From Tannerella sp. (lineage in GTDB: Bacteria; Bacteroidota; Bacteroidia; Bacteroidales; Tannerellaceae): DNA of 15,761 nucleotides. Positions 1-9,000 of this stretch are shown piece after piece. Numbering within the stretch: the first letter of the stretch is position 1; every line of letters starts with the position of its first letter. Under the pieces are notes generated by a model. That model was not told where the DNA came from. It saw nothing but the letters and a program-made list of their open reading frames with translations, and made no database searches. A program made the translations under genes and the position numbers. The stretch covers positions 1 through 15,761 of the forward strand of contig JAITPH010000038.1 in the NCBI GenBank assembly GCA_031289515.1, in the 5' to 3' direction.

Positions 1-1
1 G

Positions 2-84
2 CGGGGCATCAGCATTGGCGAGATGCGCGGTATCAGCATTGGCGAAACGCGCGGCATCAGCATCGGCGAGACGCGCGGCATCAG
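2..84 (+). repeat. 24-bp in-frame tandem repeat, three full units plus 11 bases
   Basis: Units lie at 2-25, 26-49 and 50-73, with a fourth cut short at 84. Each begins CGCGGCATCAGC or a one-base variant and encodes RGISIGE(T/M). Because the unit is a multiple of three, gain or loss of copies keeps the reading frame. The array may extend left of the window. Confidence 0.85.
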
Positions 85-205
85 ACAACGCAACGTGGAA
101 CTGGTTATCAAGTGTTATCATCGCGGCAAGTCTGTGGTTGATATAGCGGATATTACCGACCTGCCTGTCGATGAGGTACAGGATATTATCGGGAACTTGA
201 CCTGA
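2..205 (+). CDS. 3' end of a putative Rpn/PD-(D/E)XK nuclease-transposase family protein (partial)
   Basis: The gene enters from the left edge in frame, so the true start and most of the protein are missing; the ATG at 23 lies inside a repeat and is unlikely to be the start. What is visible is an octapeptide repeated three times (RGISIGE followed by M or T), a truncated fourth unit, then about 38 residues with a short helix-turn-helix-like end (GKSVVDIADITDLPVDEVQDI). Rpn-family recombination-promoting nucleases and related PD-(D/E)XK transposases in Bacteroidetes commonly end in a charged repeat linker followed by a segment of the form 'G-x-s-xx-I-a-xx-t-g-L-s-xx-E-V'. The match rests on this tail only, because the catalytic domain is outside the window. 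It could also be another protein with a similar small DNA-binding tail. It appears unrelated to ychF, which has its own promoter. Confidence 0.5.
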   Translation, partial: RGISIGEMRGISIGETRGISIGETRGIRQRNVELVIKCYHRGKSVVDIADITDLPVDEVQDIIGNLT

Positions 206-272
206 TAGCTACCGTTTTAAACTCTGTTCGGCATAGGCGTGTTATAAGCAAAGCAGAATCCTCGCTTATCCT

Positions 273-294
273 GCAAGTCAGGAGACTTGCTTTT
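273..294 (+). terminator. Possible intrinsic terminator
   Basis: A perfect 7-bp stem (GCAAGTC at 273-279, GACTTGC at 284-290) with a 4-base loop is followed directly by TTTT. It lies 68 bases after the stop of the left-edge gene and upstream of the ychF promoter, a sensible place for a terminator. The stem has only four G-C pairs and the T tract is short, so its strength is doubtful. Confidence 0.4.
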
Positions 295-312
295 AGCGTC
301 TACGTAGCGAGA

Positions 313-348
313 GAAGCGACGCCGAACAAAGAAGCGATGCCGAACGAA
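313..348. repeat. 18-bp direct repeat in tandem, two copies
   Basis: Copies at 313-330 and 331-348 follow the pattern GAAGCGAYGCCGAACRAA and differ at two positions. Their GCCGAAC core is also the reverse complement of the GTTCGGC at 226-232, so inverted pairings across the spacer are possible. No function is evident. Confidence 0.6.
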
Positions 349-361
349 AATCGGAAGAATA

Positions 362-393
362 TTTGTCCTTTCTCCCGGATTGTAGTATATTTG
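362..393 (+). promoter_or_regulatory. Bacteroides-type promoter for ychF
   Basis: A -33 element TTTG at 362-365 and a -7 element TATATTTG at 386-393 (consensus TAnnTTTG) are separated by 20 bases, within the 19-21 spacing known for the Bacteroides housekeeping sigma factor. Transcription would start near 400, giving a leader of about 13 bases before the ATG at 413. Confidence 0.8.
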
Positions 394-412
394 CAGCTTT
401 AATAGTAAGATT

Positions 413-1516
413 ATGGCTTTAAAATGTGGTATAGTAGGGCTTCCCAACGTAGGAAAGTCCACTTTGTTCAACTGTTTGTCGAATGCCAAGGCGCAGGCGG
501 CGAATTTTCCTTTTTGTACGATAGAACCGAATGTAGGCGTCATCACCGTTCCCGACGAGCGGCTTAACCGTCTGGCGGAGTTGATTCATCCCGACAAAAT
601 CGTTCCCACGACGGTCGAGATAGTCGATATAGCCGGTTTGGTGAAAGGCGCGAGCAAGGGCGAAGGACTTGGCAACAAGTTTCTTGCCAACATACGCGAA
701 ACGGATGCTATAATCCATGTTCTGCGCTGTTTTGACGATTCAAACGTAGTGCACGTCGATGGAAGCGTCAATCCGGTCAGGGACAAGGAAATTATCGACA
801 TGGAACTTCAGATAAAAGATCTTGAGACGGTAGAAAGCCGGATGGAGAAAGTCCGGAAGCAGGCTCAAACCGGAGGCGACAAGCAGGCAAAGCAGATATT
901 CGAAATCCTCGCAAGATACAGAGAGACGCTCGAACAGGGCAAAAACGCACGCACGGTAACGTTCGATTCGAAAGACGAAAACAAAATAGCCCGCGAACTG
1001 TATCTGCTTACCAACAAACCGGTATTGTACGTATGCAACGTAGACGAATCGGGCGCGGTCGACGGCAACGCCTACGTCGAAAAGGTACGCGAGGCAGTCC
1101 GGGCGGAACAGGCGGAGATACTCGTCATAGCCGCAAAGATAGAAAGCGAGATAGCCGAGTTTGAGAGCCACGAAGAGCGGGAGATGTTTCTCGGCGAAAT
1201 AGGGTTGAAGGAATCGGGCGTAAGCAGGCTGATAAAAACGGCATACCGGCTACTTAACCTTGAAACGTTTCTAACAGCCGGAGTTCCCGAAGTGCGGGCA
1301 TGGACGTATCGCAAGGGAAGCAAGGCTCCACAGTGCGCAGGAGTAATACATACCGACTTTGAAAAGGGATTCATAAGGGCAGAAGTCATAAAATATGACG
1401 ATTACATCGGTTACGGCACGGAAGCCGCCGTAAAGGAAGCCGGCAAAATGTACGTCGAAGGCAAGGACTATATCGTCCAAGACGGCGATATAATGCACTT
1501 CCGATTCAATGTGTGA
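413..1516 (+). CDS. ychF: Ribosome-binding ATPase YchF (Obg-like ATPase)
   Basis: This is a cytoplasmic P-loop ATPase of the Obg family that binds ribosomes and takes part in translation and stress or redox control. The 367-residue length is normal for YchF. The P-loop GLPNVGKST is at residues 9-17, the G2/G3 region includes DIAGLVKGAS, and the G4 motif is NVDE (209-212) rather than NKxD. That change is the family hallmark linked to a preference for ATP over GTP. A coiled-coil-like charged stretch lies in the middle (about 125-175), and a C-terminal TGS-type domain ends in the typical HFRFNV. The ATG at 413 is supported by the family N-terminus MALKCGIVGLPN and the promoter just upstream. The stop codon lies in a 15-base duplication. 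The gene is housekeeping and not functionally part of the sugar locus, although transcription could run on into the regulator. Confidence 0.97.
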   Translation: MALKCGIVGLPNVGKSTLFNCLSNAKAQAANFPFCTIEPNVGVITVPDERLNRLAELIHPDKIVPTTVEIVDIAGLVKGASKGEGLGNKFLANIRETDAIIHVLRCFDDSNVVHVDGSVNPVRDKEIIDMELQIKDLETVESRMEKVRKQAQTGGDKQAKQIFEILARYRETLEQGKNARTVTFDSKDENKIARELYLLTNKPVLYVCNVDESGAVDGNAYVEKVREAVRAEQAEILVIAAKIESEIAEFESHEEREMFLGEIGLKESGVSRLIKTAYRLLNLETFLTAGVPEVRAWTYRKGSKAPQCAGVIHTDFEKGFIRAEVIKYDDYIGYGTEAAVKEAGKMYVEGKDYIVQDGDIMHFRFNV

Positions 1517-1534
1517 CGGTTCAATGTGTGACGG
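1505..1534. repeat. Exact 15-bp tandem duplication across the ychF stop codon
   Basis: TTCAATGTGTGACGG occurs at 1505-1519 and again at 1520-1534. The first copy contains the last ychF codons and its TGA; the second is untranslated. It looks like a recent slippage duplication. Confidence 0.9.
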
Positions 1535-1558
1535 ATTAAACAAGCCATCAATACCGAA

Positions 1559-4276
1559 ATGTCAGCCACGAAAAATATCATACTTGCAGTCCTCTGTATT
1601 TTCCTCTTCAGCAGTTGCAATAACTCAAATGAAGGAAGAAAATACGTAATAGGATTTTCCCAGTGCATGACTGATGATGCGTGGCGGCAAACGATGATAC
1701 GCGATATACGAATCGAAACTTCCAATTACGATAACATCGAACTCGTTATCCGCAACGCCAATTCTAAAAATGAACGGCAAATAGAGCAAATCCGCGAATT
1801 AATCGGCATGGGAGTTGATGTGCTGATTATATCACCCAATGAATCCGAGCCGCTCACACCGGTAGCCGAAGAAGCGTACAACGCAGGCATACCCACAATC
1901 ATCACAGACCGAAAAGTCAATACGGAACTGTACACGACTTTTATAGGAGCAAGCAATTATGAAATCGGCAAGATTGCGGGCGATTATGCAATCAATCATA
2001 TACCGCAGGACGGCGTAATTCTTGAAGTATGGGGCTTGTCAATGTCTTCGCCCGCACAGGAACGTCACAACGGTTTCGTCGACGGTTTAAAGGGACGTTC
2101 GGATATCAGGTTCATCAAACTTGAAGGAGAATGGCGGTACGATACTGCCGCTGTTCGACTAAAAAGCCTGCCGTTGCCTGAAAATATTGATTTCGTATTC
2201 GCTCATAATGACATGATGGCAATAGCTGCACGCGAATATTTCATAAGGCAGGATTCCGTCAGGGGCAAAGAAATACACATAATCGGGGTAGACGCAGTCC
2301 CGGAATCCGGATTGGACGCAGTAGCCGACGGGCGCATTAATACTTCATTCGTATATCCGACAGGCGGCGAGCAGGTAGTCCGGACGGCGGTGCGTCTGGC
2401 GGAAGGCAAGCCGGTAGAGAGATTTATTCCGTTGCAAACGGCGCTTGTAGATCAGGCGACGGCAAAAACATTGCTGTTACAGTCCAGACAGCTTATAAAC
2501 TACCAGCAACGCATAGAAACGCAACATTCGAGAATCGAAATACTGAACGACCGCTTTTACTTTCTGCAAAATTCGCTATGGATTATATCAATTTTGATGA
2601 TCGCCTTTGTGATACTCTCAGGATACGTTTTTTATATAAACCGCATATTACACAGGACTAACAGGGCATTGCGCGAGATAAACAAGAAAGAAGAGGAACA
2701 GCGGCACAAGCTGGTAGAGCTTAACGCCGAAATAAAAGAAGTCACGGCGTCGAAGTTGCAGTTTTTTACGAATGTATCCCACGAAGTACGCACGCCGCTA
2801 TCGTTAATCCTTTCGCCGCTCGACAAGCTGGCAAGTCTGTTGCAAGATTCTCCGTATATGGAAGATTTGCAAATGATACGGAAAAATGCAGACCGTTTGT
2901 TGCGCGTAATAAACCAGTTGCTCGACTTCAGAAAAATAGAGAACAAACAGGAGAAGATTAAAATCAGGGAAGTAGATATTGTGAATTTCACCCGCGAAGT
3001 CATGACCTATTTCGACAGCGTAGCCACCGTTCGCAGCATAGCATACGATTTTACGGCCGGTTTTAAGGATTTCAAGATATGGATAGATTCCGACATGATG
3101 GAAAAAACCCTTGTCAACGTGCTTTCCAATGCGTTTAAGTTTACTCCCGAAAACGGTTACGTAAGGGTCGGCATTTCGGGAGAGGAAAATATGGTCCGCC
3201 TCTCGATAGAAAACAGCGGAAAGGGCATAAAACCAGAAAACATTCCATACCTGTTCGACCGGTTTTATACCGAATCGCGACATTCGGGAACAGGCATAGG
3301 ATTACATATCGTAAAGGAATATATACGTATGCACAAGGGCGAAATAAGTGTCGAAAGCGAGTTCGGAAAGTTTGCCCGGTTTACAATAAGCCTTAAAGAG
3401 GGAAGAGACCATTTCAGGGAAGATAAAAGCGCCGAATACGACGTGTCTCCGGTATCGTTTGAAGAGTCCCGGATAGACGATTCCGAAATAGACGCATTAC
3501 TGATATCTTCATATCCATATACATTGTTAGTCGTTGAAGACGATGACGATGTGCGCGGTTATCTGGAAAAGGAACTCAAAAATCATTTTTCCGTGCTGAC
3601 GGCATCCAATGGCGTCGAAGCCGTAAAAATTCTGGAGGATAATGACATATCTCTTGTCCTTAGCGATGTGATGATGCCTGAAATGAACGGATTCGAGCTG
3701 TGCCGTCATATCAAGATCAACATTTCGTTCAGTCATATTCCGGTCGTCCTGCTGACAGCCCTCACGGACGAACGCCAGCGTCTGTACGGCATTTCAAGAG
3801 GGGCGGACGAATACATACAAAAGCCGTTTAGTATTCCCTACATGAAGGTGAGAATCATCCGATTGCTGGAAGAAAGGAAAAAATTGCGGGAGCAGTTGCT
3901 GCAAAAACTGAAGGACAATCACCTGCTTTTGGCAGAGCCTGACAAAGCCGAAAATATCGACGACAAGTTTCTTCGCCGTTTCCTGTCCGAAATAGATAAA
4001 GGTTATGCAGATACGGAATACAACATTGAGCGGCTGAGCGAGTTGCTCGGACTTTCCCGCGGGCATCTCCACAGGAAGATAAAGGGTCTTACCGGCACTT
4101 CGCCGGTAGATTTCTTACGCAATTTCAGGCTGAACAAGGCAACTCTGCTGATAAGGCAAAACCAGCTTACGATCAGCGAAATCGCATATCAAACCGGATT
4201 TTCATCCCCGGCATATTTCTCCAAATGCTTCAAAACGGTCTATGACGTTACTCCTTCCGAGTACATGAGAGACTGA
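1559..4276 (+). CDS. Hybrid two-component system regulator (HTCS) with periplasmic sugar-binding domain, BT1754-like
   Basis: A one-protein sensor, kinase and transcription factor that turns on PUL genes when it binds a sugar in the periplasm. An N-terminal hydrophobic segment ends in FSSC (Cys20, lipobox-like). A type I (LacI/ribose-binding) periplasmic binding domain follows at about 28-300. A transmembrane helix spans about 340-361. HisKA carries the phospho-accepting His408 in SHEVRTPLS, and the HATPase has an N-box at Asn520 and GTGIGL at 577-582. The receiver has Asp703 in SDVMMPEMNG, and an AraC-type HTH fills about 805-905. All signature residues are present, so it should be active. 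Most HTCS use a beta-propeller sensor; the binding-protein type is that of BT1754, which senses fructose in B. thetaiotaomicron. The fructosidase and fructokinase downstream fit that ligand. It starts 42 bases after ychF and I see no consensus promoter there, so read-through is possible. Confidence 0.93.
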   Translation: MSATKNIILAVLCIFLFSSCNNSNEGRKYVIGFSQCMTDDAWRQTMIRDIRIETSNYDNIELVIRNANSKNERQIEQIRELIGMGVDVLIISPNESEPLTPVAEEAYNAGIPTIITDRKVNTELYTTFIGASNYEIGKIAGDYAINHIPQDGVILEVWGLSMSSPAQERHNGFVDGLKGRSDIRFIKLEGEWRYDTAAVRLKSLPLPENIDFVFAHNDMMAIAAREYFIRQDSVRGKEIHIIGVDAVPESGLDAVADGRINTSFVYPTGGEQVVRTAVRLAEGKPVERFIPLQTALVDQATAKTLLLQSRQLINYQQRIETQHSRIEILNDRFYFLQNSLWIISILMIAFVILSGYVFYINRILHRTNRALREINKKEEEQRHKLVELNAEIKEVTASKLQFFTNVSHEVRTPLSLILSPLDKLASLLQDSPYMEDLQMIRKNADRLLRVINQLLDFRKIENKQEKIKIREVDIVNFTREVMTYFDSVATVRSIAYDFTAGFKDFKIWIDSDMMEKTLVNVLSNAFKFTPENGYVRVGISGEENMVRLSIENSGKGIKPENIPYLFDRFYTESRHSGTGIGLHIVKEYIRMHKGEISVESEFGKFARFTISLKEGRDHFREDKSAEYDVSPVSFEESRIDDSEIDALLISSYPYTLLVVEDDDDVRGYLEKELKNHFSVLTASNGVEAVKILEDNDISLVLSDVMMPEMNGFELCRHIKINISFSHIPVVLLTALTDERQRLYGISRGADEYIQKPFSIPYMKVRIIRLLEERKKLREQLLQKLKDNHLLLAEPDKAENIDDKFLRRFLSEIDKGYADTEYNIERLSELLGLSRGHLHRKIKGLTGTSPVDFLRNFRLNKATLLIRQNQLTISEIAYQTGFSSPAYFSKCFKTVYDVTPSEYMRD

Positions 4277-4303
4277 AAACAGTATTTTTGTATTATTGTT
4301 ATC

Positions 4304-4355
4304 ACATTTGTTGTATATGCGACATTTGTCATAACATTCGTGCGATTTGTTATGA
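4304..4355 (+). promoter_or_regulatory. Candidate HTCS operator: spaced imperfect direct repeats
   Basis: The 141-base gap between the regulator and the GH172 gene holds ACATTTGT at 4304-4311 and 4322-4329, ACATTCGT at 4334-4341, and CGATTTGT at 4343-4350. The longer blocks TTTGTCATAA (4325) and TTTGTTATGA (4346) are 21 bases apart, two helical turns, which suits AraC-type dimers binding direct repeats on one face. The repeats end just before the -7 box at 4376. Assignment to this HTCS is inference from position. Confidence 0.45.
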
Positions 4356-4383
4356 TCCGTTCAATCTTATATGCCTAAATTTG
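4351..4383 (+). promoter_or_regulatory. Probable promoter of the GH172-SusC-SusD operon
   Basis: A perfect -7 element TAAATTTG lies at 4376-4383, 34 bases before the ATG. The -33 position holds only TATG (4351-4354, 21-base spacing); a better TTTG at 4346-4349 is too far away at 26 bases. A weak -33 box is what an activator-dependent PUL promoter would be expected to show. Confidence 0.6.
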
Positions 4384-4417
4384 CAGTCGAATGTAAAACA
4401 AAATTATTTATACAACC

Positions 4418-6040
4418 ATGAAATTGAAATATTTTATACCGCTCGTTTGTCTGGGCGGAATGTTGATTGGACCGACTGGTTGCAAGAGCGACCATACCGA
4501 ACAAGTTATTACCATGGAATCCCTTCTTGACGAAATGGTTTCCGTAGAAAGTCAGGCCGCCTTTCCCGATCCTTATTATATCTGTCTTCAGGAAAGCAGC
4601 TATGACCGCAGATCCGTTTCGCCCGATTTACCGGGATGGTTTGCCAATGGTGACGGATTTGGAATAATATCCGTCGATTCGTCGGGCGGAAGGGAAGAAA
4701 AGGTCATGTTCGACGAGACCGGGCCCGGAGTGATTACCCGGATATGGATTACTACGCTCGACAAGCGGGGAACATGGCGCTTTTATTTTGACGGCGCTGC
4801 GACGCCCGAACTTGTCGTTCCCGCCTACGACCTGATGCTGATGAACATATCCGGAGTTGGAAAAGGGCTTGTTCAGCCGCATACGAGTTATACGCCCGAA
4901 GGAAAAGGCGGCAATACGTCTTTTCTGCCTCTTCCGTTTGCAAAATCATGCAGGATTACCTTTGAAGATCAAAAGGAAATAAATCCTACTCCAAAGTATT
5001 ATCAAATCAATTACCGCAAGTATCCGGAAAATACGGCAATCGAGACATTTTCGCTAAAGGCGGCGGAAAGGGCGGCCGCGAAGATTTCGGAAACAGACCG
5101 TCTTCTTCTTAATCCGGTTGTCGGCAAATCGGGCAAGATACTTGAAGAAACCGGTCGGATAGCGGCGTTCGATTCTCTCGCAATTGTTCTTCCGCAGGGC
5201 GAAAATGCGGTCTATGAAGTTGTGGCGGATATTGGCGGCATAAACCCCGGCGAATATGCACAGCTGATGCGCGAGATAATTTTTGTAGCCGAATTTGATG
5301 ACAAGCAGACCGTTTGGGCGCCGTTGAGCGATTATTCCGGCGGCGGAATGGGAGCGCCCCGCGTCGAAAGCTGGTATCTGACGTCCGACGGCAAGGGGAA
5401 GGTCGTCAGCCGCTGGCTAATGCCTTATAAAAAGAGCGGTACGATAAAACTGTTGAACATTTCATCCTCGCCGGTTAACGCCGGTCTCAGGGTAAACGTG
5501 TCTCCGAAGAAATGGAATGCGGAATCCCTTTATTTCCATGCGTCATGGAAACAGGAAAGAGGCATATACATACACAACAACCCCGACGAAGAAGACAAGT
5601 GCATAGAGTGGAATTTCGCGACAATAACCGGAAAAGGCATATACAAGGGCGATGTATTGTCACTCTACAATCATGCTCCGCGCTGGTACGGCGAGGGAGA
5701 CGAGAAGATTTGGGTAGACGGCGACACGTTTCCGTCGCATTTCGGGACTGGAACGGAAGATTACTACAACAGTTCGTGGGCGCCGGTGATACCGTTTCAT
5801 ACTCCGTTTGGCGGCGCTCCGCGTGCGGATATGGACAGTTCGCACGGCTACAACACTTTTTTCAGAACAAGGAATCTGGATGGAATCCCTTTCGGCAAGA
5901 AATTCGTATTCGATATTGAAATGCTGGGCTGGGACAGCGGCTTTGTCGATTATTCGACAACCGTTTACTGGTACGGAGACTATGAAGCCAAAGCGCACGG
6001 AACATCCGTCATGGAGGAGGCTAAACATACATTGCCATGA
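4418..6040 (+). CDS. DUF2961 / glycoside hydrolase family 172 lipoprotein (alpha-fructofuranosidase-like)
   Basis: A predicted envelope glycoside hydrolase of 540 residues. The N-terminus is a signal peptide with Cys22 as likely lipidation site, though Pro at -3 makes the lipobox atypical. The DUF2961 fold covers about 70-520. The motif YGEGDEKIWVDGD followed by FGTGTEDYYNSSW supplies Glu426 and Glu447, 21 residues apart. That equals the spacing of the catalytic glutamates (E270, E291) I recall for the founding GH172 enzyme, an alpha-D-fructofuranosidase/difructose dianhydride I synthase-hydrolase. Other GH172 members cut D-arabinofuranose, so family alone does not fix the substrate. The fructose-type neighbours favour alpha-fructosyl bonds. 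It is the first gene after the regulator and 49 bases before susC, so it probably leads the operon. Whether the lipoprotein faces outward is unclear, as no strong acidic export signal follows Cys22. Confidence 0.85.
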   Translation: MKLKYFIPLVCLGGMLIGPTGCKSDHTEQVITMESLLDEMVSVESQAAFPDPYYICLQESSYDRRSVSPDLPGWFANGDGFGIISVDSSGGREEKVMFDETGPGVITRIWITTLDKRGTWRFYFDGAATPELVVPAYDLMLMNISGVGKGLVQPHTSYTPEGKGGNTSFLPLPFAKSCRITFEDQKEINPTPKYYQINYRKYPENTAIETFSLKAAERAAAKISETDRLLLNPVVGKSGKILEETGRIAAFDSLAIVLPQGENAVYEVVADIGGINPGEYAQLMREIIFVAEFDDKQTVWAPLSDYSGGGMGAPRVESWYLTSDGKGKVVSRWLMPYKKSGTIKLLNISSSPVNAGLRVNVSPKKWNAESLYFHASWKQERGIYIHNNPDEEDKCIEWNFATITGKGIYKGDVLSLYNHAPRWYGEGDEKIWVDGDTFPSHFGTGTEDYYNSSWAPVIPFHTPFGGAPRADMDSSHGYNTFFRTRNLDGIPFGKKFVFDIEMLGWDSGFVDYSTTVYWYGDYEAKAHGTSVMEEAKHTLP

Positions 6041-6089
6041 TGGATATATTTATGGGAATTATATTATTTATTTAAATTAAACTACAATC

Positions 6090-9000
6090 ATGAAACAATT
6101 AATGAAGTTTTTAATCTGCATGTTGGTTTTGCTTTGGGGAGCAAGGACCGCTAATGCAAATGATTTTGACGTGAGTTCCCCCAAAACGGTGAAAGGAATT
6201 GTAATTGAAAAGGGCACGGCAGAGCCTCTTGTTGGAGTGAATGTCTTTAATAAGAGCAGGACTGTCGGCGTTATTACCGATTCAAACGGCAATTTTACGA
6301 TTGAAGTAGATTCCGAAGATGAGATTCTGTCTTTTTCCTATATCGGAAAAAAGACGTATCAAACGACGGTAAAGGGCAAGACGTGGATAGAAGTGATTTT
6401 GGAAGACGACGAGAAAATGCTCGACGAAGTCGTTGTGCAGACCGGTTATATGGTACAGCGAAAGGCTGATCTGACCGGTTCCGTTTCGATTGCGACGGCA
6501 TCGGATCTGACGCAGAATCCTTCGACTAACGTTCTAAAGTCCCTGCAAGGAAAACTGCCCGGAGTATATATTGCGACCGACGGCAGTCCCGGCGGCAGCG
6601 CAAGTATTCAGATAAGAGGATTAACCTCGCTGAATGCCCAGCCGGGTCCCTTGATTGTTCTCGACGGATTGGCCGGAGACTACAATCTGCGCGATATTAA
6701 TCCTGCAAATATCGAATCCATACAAGTACTGAAAGATGCGTCGTCTGCAAGTATTTACGGCTCAAGAGCGGCAGGAGGAGTTATCATAATAGAAACAAAA
6801 AAGGCGAAAAAAGGCGATTTGAAGATCAGCTATGACGGCAGGCTTCAACTCTCAATGTGGGCAAATAAACCCGAATTGCTGAATACCGACGAATATGCGC
6901 GTGCAATATGGCAATCATACGCCAATGACAGCAAATTGGGCGAAATAGCTCAAAGTATTCGCTTTTTTGAATACGAATGGGACTACGACGGTAACGGAAA
7001 TCCGGTATACAAATCGTATAGCCCGATTGAATGGCTGAACAGCGCGAAAACCATGAAATCGGCCGACACGAACTGGGCGAACGAGATTTCGAGAACAGGC
7101 GTTTCCCATAATCACCAGATATCAATAGCAAGCGGTAACGAGAAGTCACGCACGTTTTTCAACCTCGGCTATGAAAATACCGAGGGGATGCAGATTGAAA
7201 CGTTTTGGCGCAAATATTCCACACGTTTCAATACCGAATACGATTTGATTAACGACATCTTGAAAGTCGGCGAGAACTTTGAGTTGAACTACATCAACTA
7301 CAGAGAGGAAAACCAGACCGAAATAGCAGTCAAGATGCCTCCCAACATTCCGGTATACACCGAAAACGGCGACTGGGGCGGCGCATCGCTCGACGTCGGA
7401 ATGGACGATTACCGGAATCCGATGAGAAACCTGCTGCTGTACAAAGACAATATCAACAAATTCCAGAAAATAATAGGCAACGTATATGCGGATTTGAAGA
7501 TTATTGACGGATTGAATTTGAGGACATCCTTCGGCGTAGATTATCGCGGCTCGTATTACAGGTTTATCGACCCGAAATGGAAAGAGGCTGACGGCTCCGG
7601 AAGAGATGAAAAGTTCAACTATGTCAAGAATGAACAGAATCATTTTCTCGAATATCAGTGGACCAATCAAATAAATTATAATGCCCGGTTCGGGAAACAC
7701 AATATAGGAGCAGTAGCCGGCATGGAGTTCACAAAAGCGGAAAGCGAAGGCTTTTATGCAAGAAAAGACGGACTCATACTTGAGGACAGGGATTACGGTT
7801 ATCTGAGCGCAGCGACGGGAGACAACATCAAGGAAGCTAACGGATCGGGAGACGAATACGCCCTGTTGTCGTACTTCGGGAAAGTCAATTATTCCTTTGA
7901 TTACAAGTACCTGCTGTCGGCAACGATTCGCAGGGACGGCTCGTCGAAATTCGGAGCGGATAACAGATGGGCTACCTTTCCGGCATTTTCCCTGGGATGG
8001 AGAATCAAAAACGAATCCTTTCTGGAAGACGTCGATTTGCTTTCCGATCTTAAACTTCGATTCAGCTGGGGCAAGAACGGAAACTCCGCCATTCCGTCGG
8101 GTTATTTGCAAAGCAGCTATCTGGCCGACTACAACGGAACGTCATACGCCGTTGCAGGTCAGGAAACCGGCAGCCTGCAATCCGGATACAGAAAGAATCT
8201 GACCGGAAACTCCTCTTTGAAGTGGGAGACCGTGACGCAAACGAACTATGGCGTGGATTTTGGATTCCTAAACCAGACGCTCGTCGGCTCGATTGACTAT
8301 TTCTACAAGAAAACGACAGACATGCTGTATCTGCCGCCCTACATAGGCGCTTTCGGCGAGGGAGGATACCAGTACGTAAACGGGCCGAGCATGGAAAACA
8401 GCGGCGTCGAGTTTTTGCTGACGTACAGCGGAGAAGTCGAGTCGGATTTGAGATACAGCATAACGGCAAATTTTGCCACATACAAAAACAAAATACTCGA
8501 CCTCCCCGAAAACGTCCGCAGCGTATACGGAGGAAACGGAATGCTGGACGATATTATCGGCAGACCGCGCAATTCGATATACGGATACGTAGCGGACGGA
8601 ATATTCAAGACGCAGGAAGAAGTCGACAATTCGCCTCAACAGTCGGGCAAGGGCGTAGGTCGCCTGCGCTACATGGACCTCGACGGCGACGGCCGCATCA
8701 CGCAGGAATATGACAGGACATGGATTGGAGTTGAAGACCCCGATTTCACCTTTGGTCTGAATTTTCAGGCAGCATACCGGAACGTCGATTTCTCGATGTT
8801 TTTGCAGGGCGTGTACGGCATGCAGGTTTGGGACACGTGGCTGGAATTTAGCGATTTCTGGAACGTACAGGACGTAAACAATACGAATCACCTGAAAGGC
8901 GTATTCGATACGTGGACGCCGCAAAACGCCGCTTCCGACAAGCCCGCCCTCTCGACCAGAAACGTCAACGACGAAAGGCGCACGTCCACATACTTCATCA

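Noticed and set aside
4288..4530. 80-codon + strand frame between the regulator and the GH172 gene
   Set aside because: It covers the promoter region, is rich in Cys and Tyr from AT-rich DNA, and overlaps the GH172 signal peptide in another frame.
6045..6052. TATATTTA as a -7 box for a separate susC promoter
   Set aside because: The last base departs from TAnnTTTG and no TTTG lies 19-21 bases upstream, so co-transcription with the GH172 gene is simpler.
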